Assembly (NCBI RefSeq): GCF_938010525.1
Contig: NZ_CALLVK010000024.1
Location: 76,269 to 140,268 of the forward strand
DNA: 64,000 nt
Direction: 5' to 3'
DNA from: Abiotrophia sp938010525
GTDB lineage: Bacteria; Bacillota; Bacilli; Lactobacillales; Aerococcaceae
In this document: piece by piece, positions 1 through 7,694 of the stretch
How positions within the stretch are numbered: the first letter of the stretch is position 1
Layout: every line of letters begins with the position of its first letter
The notes under the pieces: generated by a model
What the model saw: only the letters and a program-made list of their open reading frames with translations
Database searches by the model: none
Told to the model about the DNA's origin: nothing
Translations under genes and position numbers: made by a program

Positions 1-21
1 CTGTCAGGGCATTTTTTATGC

Positions 22-1788
22 TTATTCTGCTTCTACTTGGAGATGCAACTCTTGTAATTGAGCGCTAGCTACATGACTTGGGGCTTGGATAAAGGTATCC
101 ACCCCACGACCATTCTTAGGAAAGGCAATGACTTCCCGGATGTTTGGCTCTTTGGCTAAGAGCATGACCAAACGGTCTAGACCAAGTGCCAAACCACCAT
201 GTGGTGGGAAGCCGTAGTCTAAGGCGTCCAAGAGGAAGCCAAATTGACTTTGTGCTTCTTCTGGTGTGAAACCAAGCAAGTCAAACATTTGCTCTTGCAT
301 GGCACGGGTATGAATCCGGATGGAGCCCCCACCAATCTCATAGCCGTTAAGTACGATGTCATAGGCCTGCGCTAGGGCTTGATCTGGATTGGCCTTTAGG
401 ACTTCTAAATCAAGGTTTTGTGGCGAAGTAAATGGATGGTGGGCTGCAAAGTAGCGCCCTGCTTCTTCGTCATATTCGAAGAGCGGCCAGTCTGTAATCC
501 AGACAAAGGCTAAGGCATCCTCGTCAAAGAGTTGATGAGCTTTGGCTAGGTTAACCCGTAACTCACCCAAAGCAGCAGCAACCACTTGAGGTTTATCCGC
601 TACGAAGAAGAGAATGTCACCAGGTTCCCCTTGGGTCAAGTCTAGAATGGCTTGCGTGTCAGCTGGTTCAGCAAAGAACTTGGCAATTGGACCGTTCAAG
701 CCTTCTTCGGTTACTTTCAACCAAGCAAGGCCTTTAGCACCATATGGTTTGACTACTTCTACTAAAGCATCTGCAGTCTTGCGAGTGTATGCGTCTGCTT
801 GCCCCTTAAGGTTAATTGCCTTAACTTGGCCACCCTCTTTGACCGTGTTAGCAAACACAGAAAATTGACAGTTGGCAGCAAAGTCACTTAAATCCTTCAA
901 GGTCATGTCAAAACGAATATCTGGTTTATCAACCCCATAATGAGCCATGGCATGGGCATAAGTCATGCTTGGGAAGGCATCAGTCATATCCAGACCTCTG
1001 GTAGCCTTGACCACTTCTTTTAGCATATGTTCCACGATTTCTTGGATGTCGGCTTGGTTTAAGAAGCTAGTTTCTAAGTCAATCTGAGTAAACTCTGGTT
1101 GACGATCGCCCCGTAAATCTTCGTCACGGAAGCAACGCACGATTTGATAGTAACGGTCAAAGCCTGCCCCCATTAACAACTGCTTGAATAATTGCGGTGA
1201 TTGAGGTAAGGCGAAGAACTTACCTGCTTCACGAGTCGCAACCAAATAGTCACGCGCCCCTTCAGGAGTAGACTTAGTCAAATAAGGTGTCTCAACATCG
1301 ATAAAGCCTAAATCATCCAAATAACGGCGGATGGCGCTAGTTACTTGATGACGGAGGCGTAAGTTAGCCTGCATACGTGGGCGGCGAAGGTCTAAGAAGC
1401 GATGCCGCATACGGAGATCATCTTGAATCTCAGCCTCATCGTCTAAGTAGATAGGTGGTGTCTTAGAAGTTGCTAGAATAGTCAGCTTCTCAGCCACCAA
1501 TTCAAAATCACCAGTCGGAATTTTGGGGTTACGTTGTTTCTCATCACGGTATTGTAGCGTCCCCGTCACTTCTAGGACATACTCGCTACGAATACGCTCA
1601 GCGTCGGCCATGGCCTCCCCTAAGTGGTCACCATTGAGCACAACCTGACAGAAACCTTCACGGTCTCTTAAGTCAATAAAGATTAAGCCCCCGAGGTCGC
1701 GTCGTTTTTGTACCCAACCTTTTAGTGTGATGGTTTGGCCAACTTGTTCTTGGCCGACTTGACCACAGTACAAACGTTTTGTAGTCAT
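22..1788 (-). CDS. aspS: aspartyl-tRNA synthetase
   Basis: Class II aminoacyl-tRNA synthetase that charges tRNA(Asp) in the cytoplasm. The 588-aa length fits the long bacterial form. An N-terminal OB-fold anticodon-binding domain covers about residues 1-110. The catalytic core carries motif 2 (FRDEDLRGDRQPEFTQ) and motif 3 (GLALGLDRL near the C-terminus), and a GAD-type insertion lies around residues 290-420. The start ATG overlaps the hisS stop codon in a TAATG arrangement and has a GGGGGAAT ribosome site, so it is probably translationally coupled to hisS. Both genes would respond to the histidine T-box upstream of hisS. Whether the protein is discriminating or also acts on tRNA(Asn) cannot be decided here. 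Confidence 0.97.
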   Translation of the reverse strand: MTTKRLYCGQVGQEQVGQTITLKGWVQKRRDLGGLIFIDLRDREGFCQVVLNGDHLGEAMADAERIRSEYVLEVTGTLQYRDEKQRNPKIPTGDFELVAEKLTILATSKTPPIYLDDEAEIQDDLRMRHRFLDLRRPRMQANLRLRHQVTSAIRRYLDDLGFIDVETPYLTKSTPEGARDYLVATREAGKFFALPQSPQLFKQLLMGAGFDRYYQIVRCFRDEDLRGDRQPEFTQIDLETSFLNQADIQEIVEHMLKEVVKATRGLDMTDAFPSMTYAHAMAHYGVDKPDIRFDMTLKDLSDFAANCQFSVFANTVKEGGQVKAINLKGQADAYTRKTADALVEVVKPYGAKGLAWLKVTEEGLNGPIAKFFAEPADTQAILDLTQGEPGDILFFVADKPQVVAAALGELRVNLAKAHQLFDEDALAFVWITDWPLFEYDEEAGRYFAAHHPFTSPQNLDLEVLKANPDQALAQAYDIVLNGYEIGGGSIRIHTRAMQEQMFDLLGFTPEEAQSQFGFLLDALDYGFPPHGGLALGLDRLVMLLAKEPNIREVIAFPKNGRGVDTFIQAPSHVASAQLQELHLQVEAE

Positions 1789-3116
1789 TATAATTCCCCC
1801 TTAAAATACTTATCAATGACTGAGGTATCCACCGTTAATTGGCGGTAAGTCCCCATAAAGTCTTCTAATACTTGATCAAGTGGCAGTGTGACTTGCTTGC
1901 CACTAGCTGGATGCTTGGCTTGTACGGTCCCGGCCGCTAACTCGTCTTCCCCGATTGTCAAAATCACTTGGGCTTTGAGCTTGTCAGCTTGCTTAAATTG
2001 TGCCTTGAGGCCGCGATCCAGGTAATCCCGTTCTGCCAACAAGCCTTCTTTACGGGCTGCTTGAACTAGACGCAAGGCCATGATATTGCTTGCCTGACCT
2101 AATCCCATGACATAAACATCGAAGGGTTCAGCTTCAGGTACTTCCACTTCCTGTTGCTTGAGGAGTAGTAAGAGACGTTCTACCCCAATCCCGAAACCAA
2201 AACCAGGTGTTGCAGGACCACCAAGAGCCTCTACCAAACCATCATAACGGCCACCACCGCAGATGGTAGATTTTGCCCCAATGGCTTGATCATCTACCAT
2301 AATTTCAAAAATCGTATCTTGATAGTAATCCAAACCACGAACCACTGATGGATCAACAAGATATGGAATCTCTAGGGCCTCTAACATGGCCTTTACGGTC
2401 TCGAAGTGTTCCTTGCTTTCTGGGCTGAGGTAGTCTGGAATTTTTGGCGCATTAGCTACTAGCGCCTTATCTTCTGGTGCCTTAGAATCTAAAATCCGCA
2501 TAGGATTGTCAGTCAGGCGACGTTGTGAGTCTGCACTTAACTGGTCAGCCAATGGTGTGAAATAGTCAACCAAGGCTTGACGGTAGCGTGCTCGGTCTTG
2601 GGCTGACCCTAGGGAGTTGACATAGAGGGTTAAACCTTCAATACCCAATTCCTGGAAGAAGTCCCATGCCAGAGCGATGGTTTCCGCATCTGTCGCTGGA
2701 TTGGTCGAACCGAAGACTTCTACCCCAATTTGGTTAAATTGACGTTGCCGGCCGGCTTGAGGGCGTTCATAACGGAACATGGACCCCATATAGTAGACTT
2801 TGTATGGTTTAGCATGTTCGGGGCCAAAAAGTTTGTTTTCAACATATGCCCGAACCACCCCTGCTGTCCCTTCCGGACGCAGAGCGCAATGGCGGTCGCC
2901 CTTATCCTTAAAGTCATACATTTCTTTGGATACAATCTCCGAAGTATCCCCTGATGAGCGAGCAAATAGCTCATAGGCTTCAAATAAGGGAGTCCGGATT
3001 TCTTGGAAATTATAGGTTTCAAAAACAGCGCGGGCTGAATCTTCTATATACTGCCAGATTCGACTTTCTGCTGGCAAGATATCAACCGTGCCCTTCATTC
3101 TTTTTACTTGTGCCAT
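1788..3116 (-). CDS. hisS: histidyl-tRNA synthetase
   Basis: Class II synthetase that charges tRNA(His); 442 aa, close to the usual 420-440. The histidine-specific signatures are visible: VRGLDYYQDTIFEI and GGGRYDGLVEALGG in the catalytic half, and an anticodon-binding alpha/beta domain at the C-terminus (about residues 335-425). The start ATG follows a GGAGGCAATAATC ribosome site. First gene of a hisS-aspS operon preceded by a T-box leader, so expression should rise when uncharged tRNA(His) accumulates. Confidence 0.97.
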   Translation of the reverse strand: MAQVKRMKGTVDILPAESRIWQYIEDSARAVFETYNFQEIRTPLFEAYELFARSSGDTSEIVSKEMYDFKDKGDRHCALRPEGTAGVVRAYVENKLFGPEHAKPYKVYYMGSMFRYERPQAGRQRQFNQIGVEVFGSTNPATDAETIALAWDFFQELGIEGLTLYVNSLGSAQDRARYRQALVDYFTPLADQLSADSQRRLTDNPMRILDSKAPEDKALVANAPKIPDYLSPESKEHFETVKAMLEALEIPYLVDPSVVRGLDYYQDTIFEIMVDDQAIGAKSTICGGGRYDGLVEALGGPATPGFGFGIGVERLLLLLKQQEVEVPEAEPFDVYVMGLGQASNIMALRLVQAARKEGLLAERDYLDRGLKAQFKQADKLKAQVILTIGEDELAAGTVQAKHPASGKQVTLPLDQVLEDFMGTYRQLTVDTSVIDKYFKGEL

Positions 3117-3159
3117 GATTATTGCCTCCTAGTAATATTGGTGATGGTTCTCTATAAAA

Positions 3160-3390
3160 GTAAACACGTCCTATAACCCCTGAGGATTATAGGACGTGTT
3201 GAAACGTGGTACCACCTATTCTTCGCATGATTACTACATGCCTTTGGACCTTAACGGGGTCAGCGGAATAAGTTTTCACTTATTCATCTCGGTAGTGTCT
3301 TGAAGGTTTAATTTGTGTCCTTGCAGCCTAGGGAACACTCTCTGAAGTAAAACCTCTACTTGTCTACGTCATCGATTTCTTTGCTTATTT
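3160..3390 (-). promoter_or_regulatory. T-box leader of hisS-aspS (tRNA-His sensing)
   Basis: The leader holds the conserved T-box sequence AGGTGGTACCACG (3205-3217, minus strand) directly before a perfect 14-bp terminator hairpin. Upstream, a long stem I can be traced, with a distal AGAGAG bulge and a GGCTGCAAGG loop. The internal loop near 3290-3305 contains a CAC triplet (3295-3297), a plausible histidine specifier, but the exact register is my inference from hand pairing. In this family, uncharged tRNA pairs with the specifier and with the T-box to form an antiterminator, allowing read-through into hisS-aspS. Confidence 0.93.
3163..3200 (-). terminator. T-box intrinsic terminator before hisS
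   Basis: AACACGTCCTATAA and its exact reverse complement form a 14-bp stem around a 10-nt loop. On the minus strand it is followed by TTTACTTTTAT. Its 5' arm overlaps the bases expected to form the antiterminator with the T-box. Confidence 0.9.
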
Positions 3391-3396
3391 CTATGT

Positions 3397-3425
3397 ATTT
3401 TACCGCGTTTTATTTTCTACGTCAA
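3397..3425 (-). promoter_or_regulatory. promoter of hisS T-box transcript
   Basis: Minus strand -35 TTGACG (3420-3425) and -10 TAAAAT (3397-3402) with a 17-bp spacer, placing the transcript start near 3390 at the head of the T-box leader. Confidence 0.8.
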
Positions 3426-3427
3426 GC

Positions 3428-4804
3428 CTATTGTGCTCTAGCCGAAGATTCCAAATATTCTTCTAAGCCCTTAACAATTCCTTCAGCAACTGCATCATAG
3501 TAACCAGAATTTTGAATTAGTTTCAAGTCGTCTTTATTACTCATATAACCTAATTCTAAGAGCAGACTTGGCTGATGGTTTTCTCTTAAGACATAATAGT
3601 TACCGAAGTGAACCCCATTGTTGCCGAGGGTTTGATTATTGAGTTGGATTTTAGCTAACTCTGTATTAACTAAATTAGCTAAGGATTCATCTTGAGAATG
3701 ATAGTAGTAAGTTGTAATCCCCGAGGCGATGTTACTACTTGCCTCATCAAAGTGAATACTAATAAAGGCATCCACTTTCTCTTGGTTGGCTAGCTGTGCG
3801 CGCTCTTCAAGGCTGACATCTGTATCGCTCGTACGAGTCATCATGACAACTGCACCTTGAGCTTCTAATTTAGCCTTCAAGACATTTGAAGCAGCTAAGG
3901 TTACGGCCTTCTCTTGAGCATATGGATCTTGGCTAATAGCCCCTGGGTCGCTCCCACCGTGGCCCGCATCAATTAAGATAACCGCCCCATTGAGGGAATG
4001 TGCAATCGGACCATCCACATGGTCTTTAGAGGCATCTTCAAAGGCTACAATACGAGACTCTACATAGCCACGTTGACCATTTTGGTCCTCTACATGATAG
4101 AATTCTGTACCGTCGTCGCCATTAACCGTTCCCAGATATTTGAAACGCTGATTAAAGCTTGGGTTATAGTAAGGTGTGCTCTCAAGATTTGGCTCACTGT
4201 GGAAGGCCTGACCTTCTGACCGAACTTGAATATATTGGGCATTGGTAATGTCAATATCCTCAGGCCGAATCGTCTCCTGTTGAGCTTGAATTTGCTCCTT
4301 GGTAGAAAGGGTTAAGTCAGCTGTGGCCACATAGCCCGGTTGATTATTAACAATCAGTTCAGTCCAGCCCTTTGACTCACTCACCACATCGTATTGGTAA
4401 CCTTCGGTCAAATCCCGAATCTTGGCACTCGAAGTGGATGCCTTTTGGTAGAAAGGTGTAGTTTTCTTAACTTGTGCTGTCAAGCCTTGGTCAGATGACA
4501 GACTTGGTTGGTCTAATAGCCATTGTGGTAGCCAACCTTCCCGTTGACGATAGCGAACATTAAGCCAGTTCTCTTCCTTCTTAATGACATGGACTACTTG
4601 ATCTTTGGCAATAGAGCTAATGGACTTAGCGTTGGTATCCGGTGATTGTCTCAGCGTGACACTAGCATTCTGAATGGTCACCTGACTCGATGTTTGTACC
4701 CAGAAAACCACCAGACTGGACAGAGTCAGGATCACAAGAAGGACTAGCAAGGGGAAATAGCGTGGTGACCGCATAGCTTGGCCTAATTTATTAAACTTTT
4801 GCAC
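3428..4804 (-). CDS. SH3b-containing N-acetylmuramoyl-L-alanine amidase
   Basis: Zinc amidase expected to cut the bond between N-acetylmuramic acid and L-alanine in peptidoglycan outside the membrane. The 458-aa protein has an N-terminal membrane anchor or uncleaved signal (about residues 16-37), two to three bacterial SH3-like wall-binding segments (about 45-100, 105-165, 190-255), and a C-terminal amidase_3 domain (about 272-450). Zinc and catalytic motifs are DAGHGGSDPG, a Glu in QEKAVTLAASN, SIHFDEA and LLLELGYMSN. The start is GTG, chosen because AGGAGGGGAAATAAA precedes it. A promoter lies just upstream. Probable role in wall turnover or cell separation. Confidence 0.92.
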   Translation of the reverse strand: MQKFNKLGQAMRSPRYFPLLVLLVILTLSSLVVFWVQTSSQVTIQNASVTLRQSPDTNAKSISSIAKDQVVHVIKKEENWLNVRYRQREGWLPQWLLDQPSLSSDQGLTAQVKKTTPFYQKASTSSAKIRDLTEGYQYDVVSESKGWTELIVNNQPGYVATADLTLSTKEQIQAQQETIRPEDIDITNAQYIQVRSEGQAFHSEPNLESTPYYNPSFNQRFKYLGTVNGDDGTEFYHVEDQNGQRGYVESRIVAFEDASKDHVDGPIAHSLNGAVILIDAGHGGSDPGAISQDPYAQEKAVTLAASNVLKAKLEAQGAVVMMTRTSDTDVSLEERAQLANQEKVDAFISIHFDEASSNIASGITTYYYHSQDESLANLVNTELAKIQLNNQTLGNNGVHFGNYYVLRENHQPSLLLELGYMSNKDDLKLIQNSGYYDAVAEGIVKGLEEYLESSARAQ

Positions 4805-4836
4805 TTTATTTCCCCTCCTTTCACTAATGCTAATCT

Positions 4837-4866
4837 ATTATATCAAGCGTTTTCCTGTATTTTCAA
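4837..4866 (-). promoter_or_regulatory. promoter of the amidase gene with a cre-like spacer
   Basis: Minus strand -35 TTGAAA (4861-4866) and -10 TATAAT (4837-4842) with an 18-bp spacer. The spacer contains GGAAAACGCTTGAT, which shares the core AAACGCTT of cre sites but misses three consensus positions, so CcpA control is only a possibility. Confidence 0.65.
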
Positions 4867-4924
4867 CTTATGATTGTGCTTGTCATCTAAACGTAATATA
4901 GTTTCTGGACAAATAGTAAGAAAA

Positions 4925-4950
4925 CAGCTCGTAGTCAGTACTACGAGCTG
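4925..4950 (-). terminator. rpmG terminator
   Basis: CAGCTCGTAG and CTACGAGCTG form a 10-bp stem just 3' of rpmG, followed on the minus strand by TTTTCTT. Confidence 0.85.
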
Positions 4951-4973
4951 TGGCTTGTATCTTATGCCGCGTC

Positions 4974-5126
4974 TTACTTCTTCACTTCACGGTGTAAAGT
5001 TACTTTACGCAATCTTGGGCAGTATTTTTTTACTTCTAAACGATCTGGGTTATTACGTTTGTTTTTGGTAGTTAAGTAATTACGATCGCCGCATTCTGTA
5101 CATTCTAAGTTAATGTTAACACGCAT
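4974..5126 (-). CDS. rpmG: 50S ribosomal protein L33
   Basis: A 50-aa ORF. It begins MRVNINLECTEC and ends TLHREVKK, the hallmark ends of bacterial L33. Cysteines at 9, 12 and 36 match the zinc-binding type, although a fourth ligand is not obvious because the second pair reads CPRL. Start ATG with an upstream GGAGGTTGTG ribosome site. It is flanked by its own promoter and terminator, so it is a single-gene unit. It binds the 50S subunit near the E site. Confidence 0.95.
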   Translation of the reverse strand: MRVNINLECTECGDRNYLTTKNKRNNPDRLEVKKYCPRLRKVTLHREVKK

Positions 5127-5178
5127 TGTCACAACCTCCTCAAATCATTTCTTGCTGATACCTCAACAGTACTCAAGT

Positions 5179-5208
5179 ATTATAGCACGAACACTTTATA
5201 AATCTCAA
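5179..5208 (-). promoter_or_regulatory. rpmG promoter
   Basis: Minus strand -35 TTGAGA (5203-5208) and -10 TATAAT (5179-5184) with an 18-bp spacer, about 50 bp upstream of the rpmG start. Confidence 0.75.
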
Positions 5209-5284
5209 GCCTTTTTTGAAAAAACTTGAAATTCTAGCACTCGCTAACACATATGCTCAAGACTAGCTAGCTAAGACCTGTCTT

Positions 5285-6328
5285 TTAGTCTTTCATAAGC
5301 TCATAGACCCGCTGACCAATCTCTTGGAGCGGCTTTAACAAGTCACCTTGTCCTGGACCTTCTTGTACGACCACTAAAACATAGGCTGATTGATTAGATT
5401 CCTGTACAATGGCTGCATCATGTTGCAAGCCCTGGGCTGAGTTGGTTCCTGTCTTATTATAGCTGGTGACGCCTTGTGGAAGTGACGCAACTAGCCCTTG
5501 ACGGTCTGTTTGTTGGGCTAAAAAGTCTAAGAAAATTTGATCCTGTTCTTGCCCTACTAGCTTATGCTGATATAGCTTGGCTAAGAGCTGGCCGACTTCA
5601 CGCGCACTGGTGAAGTTTTCCCTTCCTTCAGCAATCGCGACTTGGTCCATCATTAAGCGCTGTAAACGAGTATCTTGATAGCCAAGGGACTGAATCTTGG
5701 CTTGAACCGCAGATAGGCCACCTAGACGTTCAATAATCAGATTGGTTGCGGTATTATCAGAGTGAATTAACATTTCTAAGGCCAAGTCTTCAAGGCTATA
5801 GGAAGTGCCCGGCTCTGCCGCTTGGAGATTGCCTGTCCCTCCTACCTGGTCTTCAGCCATCATGCTAATCATCTCTTGCCAACTTAAGTGTCCAGCCTTA
5901 ATTTCCTCTAACAAGACTTGCATGATGAAGAGTTTGATAATGCTAGCCGACTTGATTGACCCCGACTGATTCACCAAAGCAGTCCCTTGACTACTTGGCG
6001 TCACTTCTTGGAAATAATAGGCAAGCTTAGTTGATTTGGTTCCATATAAATCAGAAAATGCTGACTGGACAGCTTGATTCTTATCAGAGAGAGACTGGCT
6101 TGGTTGGGATTCGACAGACGGACTGTCCGATGATAGAGCAAGTAGTCTAGTAGAGGCCTCCGACTCTTGACTGGACACAAGGACTGTACTCGAAACTTCA
6201 GGTTTCTTAGGTCTTTGTGTCATGGCTTGATAAAGGAGAAAGCCGAGTCCCAAGAATGCGACCCCAGCGACCAGCATCAAGATAATAATTAAGTAACGAC
6301 TGAAGTCAGGTTGGCGATTTGATGACAT
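5285..6328 (-). CDS. membrane-anchored class A beta-lactamase-like serine hydrolase
   Basis: The 347-aa protein has one N-terminal membrane segment (about residues 12-34), a Ser/Pro-rich linker and a penicillin-recognising serine hydrolase domain. All three class A motifs are visible: S129-I-I-K132 (nucleophile), S190-D-N and KTGTN near residue 292. It should act outside the membrane on a D-Ala-D-Ala-like or beta-lactam substrate. Chromosomal proteins of this kind in lactobacilli are usually of unknown substrate, so antibiotic resistance should not be assumed. Start ATG follows AAGGGGAGGAAATACT. It lies 48 bp downstream of the duplicated-domain secreted protein gene and may be cotranscribed with it. 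Confidence 0.85.
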   Translation of the reverse strand: MSSNRQPDFSRYLIIILMLVAGVAFLGLGFLLYQAMTQRPKKPEVSSTVLVSSQESEASTRLLALSSDSPSVESQPSQSLSDKNQAVQSAFSDLYGTKSTKLAYYFQEVTPSSQGTALVNQSGSIKSASIIKLFIMQVLLEEIKAGHLSWQEMISMMAEDQVGGTGNLQAAEPGTSYSLEDLALEMLIHSDNTATNLIIERLGGLSAVQAKIQSLGYQDTRLQRLMMDQVAIAEGRENFTSAREVGQLLAKLYQHKLVGQEQDQIFLDFLAQQTDRQGLVASLPQGVTSYNKTGTNSAQGLQHDAAIVQESNQSAYVLVVVQEGPGQGDLLKPLQEIGQRVYELMKD

Positions 6329-6376
6329 AGTATTTCCTCCCCTTGTTACTTAAGGACCAGATTGTCTGTTGACGTC

Positions 6377-7579
6377 CTATGGATTTTTGGATTCTATCTC
6401 GAAATAGATTTCCTTATTGGCTAATTCGTTCTTAACCTTTAAAAGTAGGTTTTCCCCTTTTGGTGCTGGTAAAATGACATAGCCTTTTACACTTCCCCCA
6501 CCTAGCATATAACGCGATTCATATTGGTCTCTAGCCTTCTTAAGTTGGTAGAAGCCCTTAAAGACATGGTCTTGACCTTGACTATCCACTAAGGATAAAT
6601 GACTTATACTTGGACTAGACTCAAACACCTTGTCTTCAAGCGTTGGCGCCAAGCTAGACTCCATATGTAAAACTAAGAACTCTTGGTCAGACTTCATATC
6701 ATCAGCCATGCGTTGATAATCATTCGGGCTAAGTAAATCCATAGCCTTTTGATTAGCTTGATCTCCATGCCAAGCATTTAAAACTGTGATCCTGTGAGAT
6801 ATAGCGAGGATACCGTAACCACCATCACTCACCTCATAGGGCATGACATAGTTAATTGGTTTGGTTTCAGTGAAGGGAACTGGCTTTTCCTTGGTTCCCC
6901 ACTGTGCTTGTTCGGGAGTTTCTGCTTGGACTTCCTTAGTAGGAACTGTAGTGTCTTGCCCCTTCTCTACTTGGAAGAAAACTTCATTTGATAGGCCGTC
7001 CTTGGGATAACTAAAGATAAGCGGAGTATCTTTGGGAACAATTGCGACCAAATAGCCATCATGCTCATTACCAGGATATAAAGACAACATATCAAAGGCC
7101 AAATGGTCTGGCAAGTCGGCGACATATTCATTTGGAATCCCGCTCCCAGACAAATCAAAGAAGGGATTGATGATACCGGCGTGAGTAAACTCTTGGTGAT
7201 TTTCATCGCCCGACTTGTAAGCTAGTTTTAGATGCAATAAGAGAATCTCTTGGTCGTCATCCAAAGGCTGACGGTTGGGCTGGTAGGATGGAGCTAGCTG
7301 CTGCAATTGATGCTCAGCCTTCTCCCCCCGCCAAGATTCAAGGATGGTAAAAGAAAGCTGGCTCTTGGATCCGTCACGAGACTTCTTCTCATAGTCTAGG
7401 GCCTCCCCTAGAGGGATAGGGTTTTGTCGTGAGCCTTTTTCCTTGGAAGGAGATTCATCTTGACTATTGTTGCCTGTGCTACTAGCGAGATCACTACTTT
7501 CGCTAGCCTGAATAAGAGTCAAAGGTTGACTCATAGCTAAAGCTACCAAAGCCACAAGAATTGCGAATTTTTGTTTCAT
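6377..7579 (-). CDS. secreted protein with two tandem homologous domains
   Basis: Family not firmly recognised. The 400-aa product starts with a clear signal peptide (MKQKFAILVALVALAM..QASES). It then has two copies of one domain, about residues 50-205 and 225-395. Each copy opens with a G-x-x-x-N/K-P-I/V-P motif, then T-I/V-L-E/N-x-W-R/H-G-x-x-A, and then DQE-x-L-x-LH. This resembles extracellular beta-sandwich domains of the DUF4352 kind, but that is inference. No wall anchor or lipobox is visible, so it is probably released or held by partners. Neighbours are a serine hydrolase and surface proteins. Confidence 0.75.
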   Translation of the reverse strand: MKQKFAILVALVALAMSQPLTLIQASESSDLASSTGNNSQDESPSKEKGSRQNPIPLGEALDYEKKSRDGSKSQLSFTILESWRGEKAEHQLQQLAPSYQPNRQPLDDDQEILLLHLKLAYKSGDENHQEFTHAGIINPFFDLSGSGIPNEYVADLPDHLAFDMLSLYPGNEHDGYLVAIVPKDTPLIFSYPKDGLSNEVFFQVEKGQDTTVPTKEVQAETPEQAQWGTKEKPVPFTETKPINYVMPYEVSDGGYGILAISHRITVLNAWHGDQANQKAMDLLSPNDYQRMADDMKSDQEFLVLHMESSLAPTLEDKVFESSPSISHLSLVDSQGQDHVFKGFYQLKKARDQYESRYMLGGGSVKGYVILPAPKGENLLLKVKNELANKEIYFEIESKNP

Positions 7580-7654
7580 ATCCTATACCTCATTTCATAG
7601 AACTTGGCATTATTATAACAAAGTTGCCACTCATCTACAAGTCATTCTAAAAAA

Positions 7655-7680
7655 GACTAGAAAGTACTTACTCTCTAGTC
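7655..7680 (-). terminator. terminator after the YSIRK protein gene lacking LPXTG
   Basis: GACTAGA and TCTAGTC arms lie 3' of the stop at 7695, followed on the minus strand by TTTTTT. Confidence 0.8.
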
Positions 7681-7694
7681 AGACAATACTTAAT

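Noticed and set aside
4874..5071. 65-codon plus-strand frame opposite rpmG
   Set aside because: It lies antisense to a clear L33 gene and its terminator.
5285..6328. Calling the serine hydrolase a resistance beta-lactamase
   Set aside because: The three motifs fit the fold, but a membrane anchor, long linker and chromosomal surface cluster fit a wall-related or uncharacterised enzyme as well.
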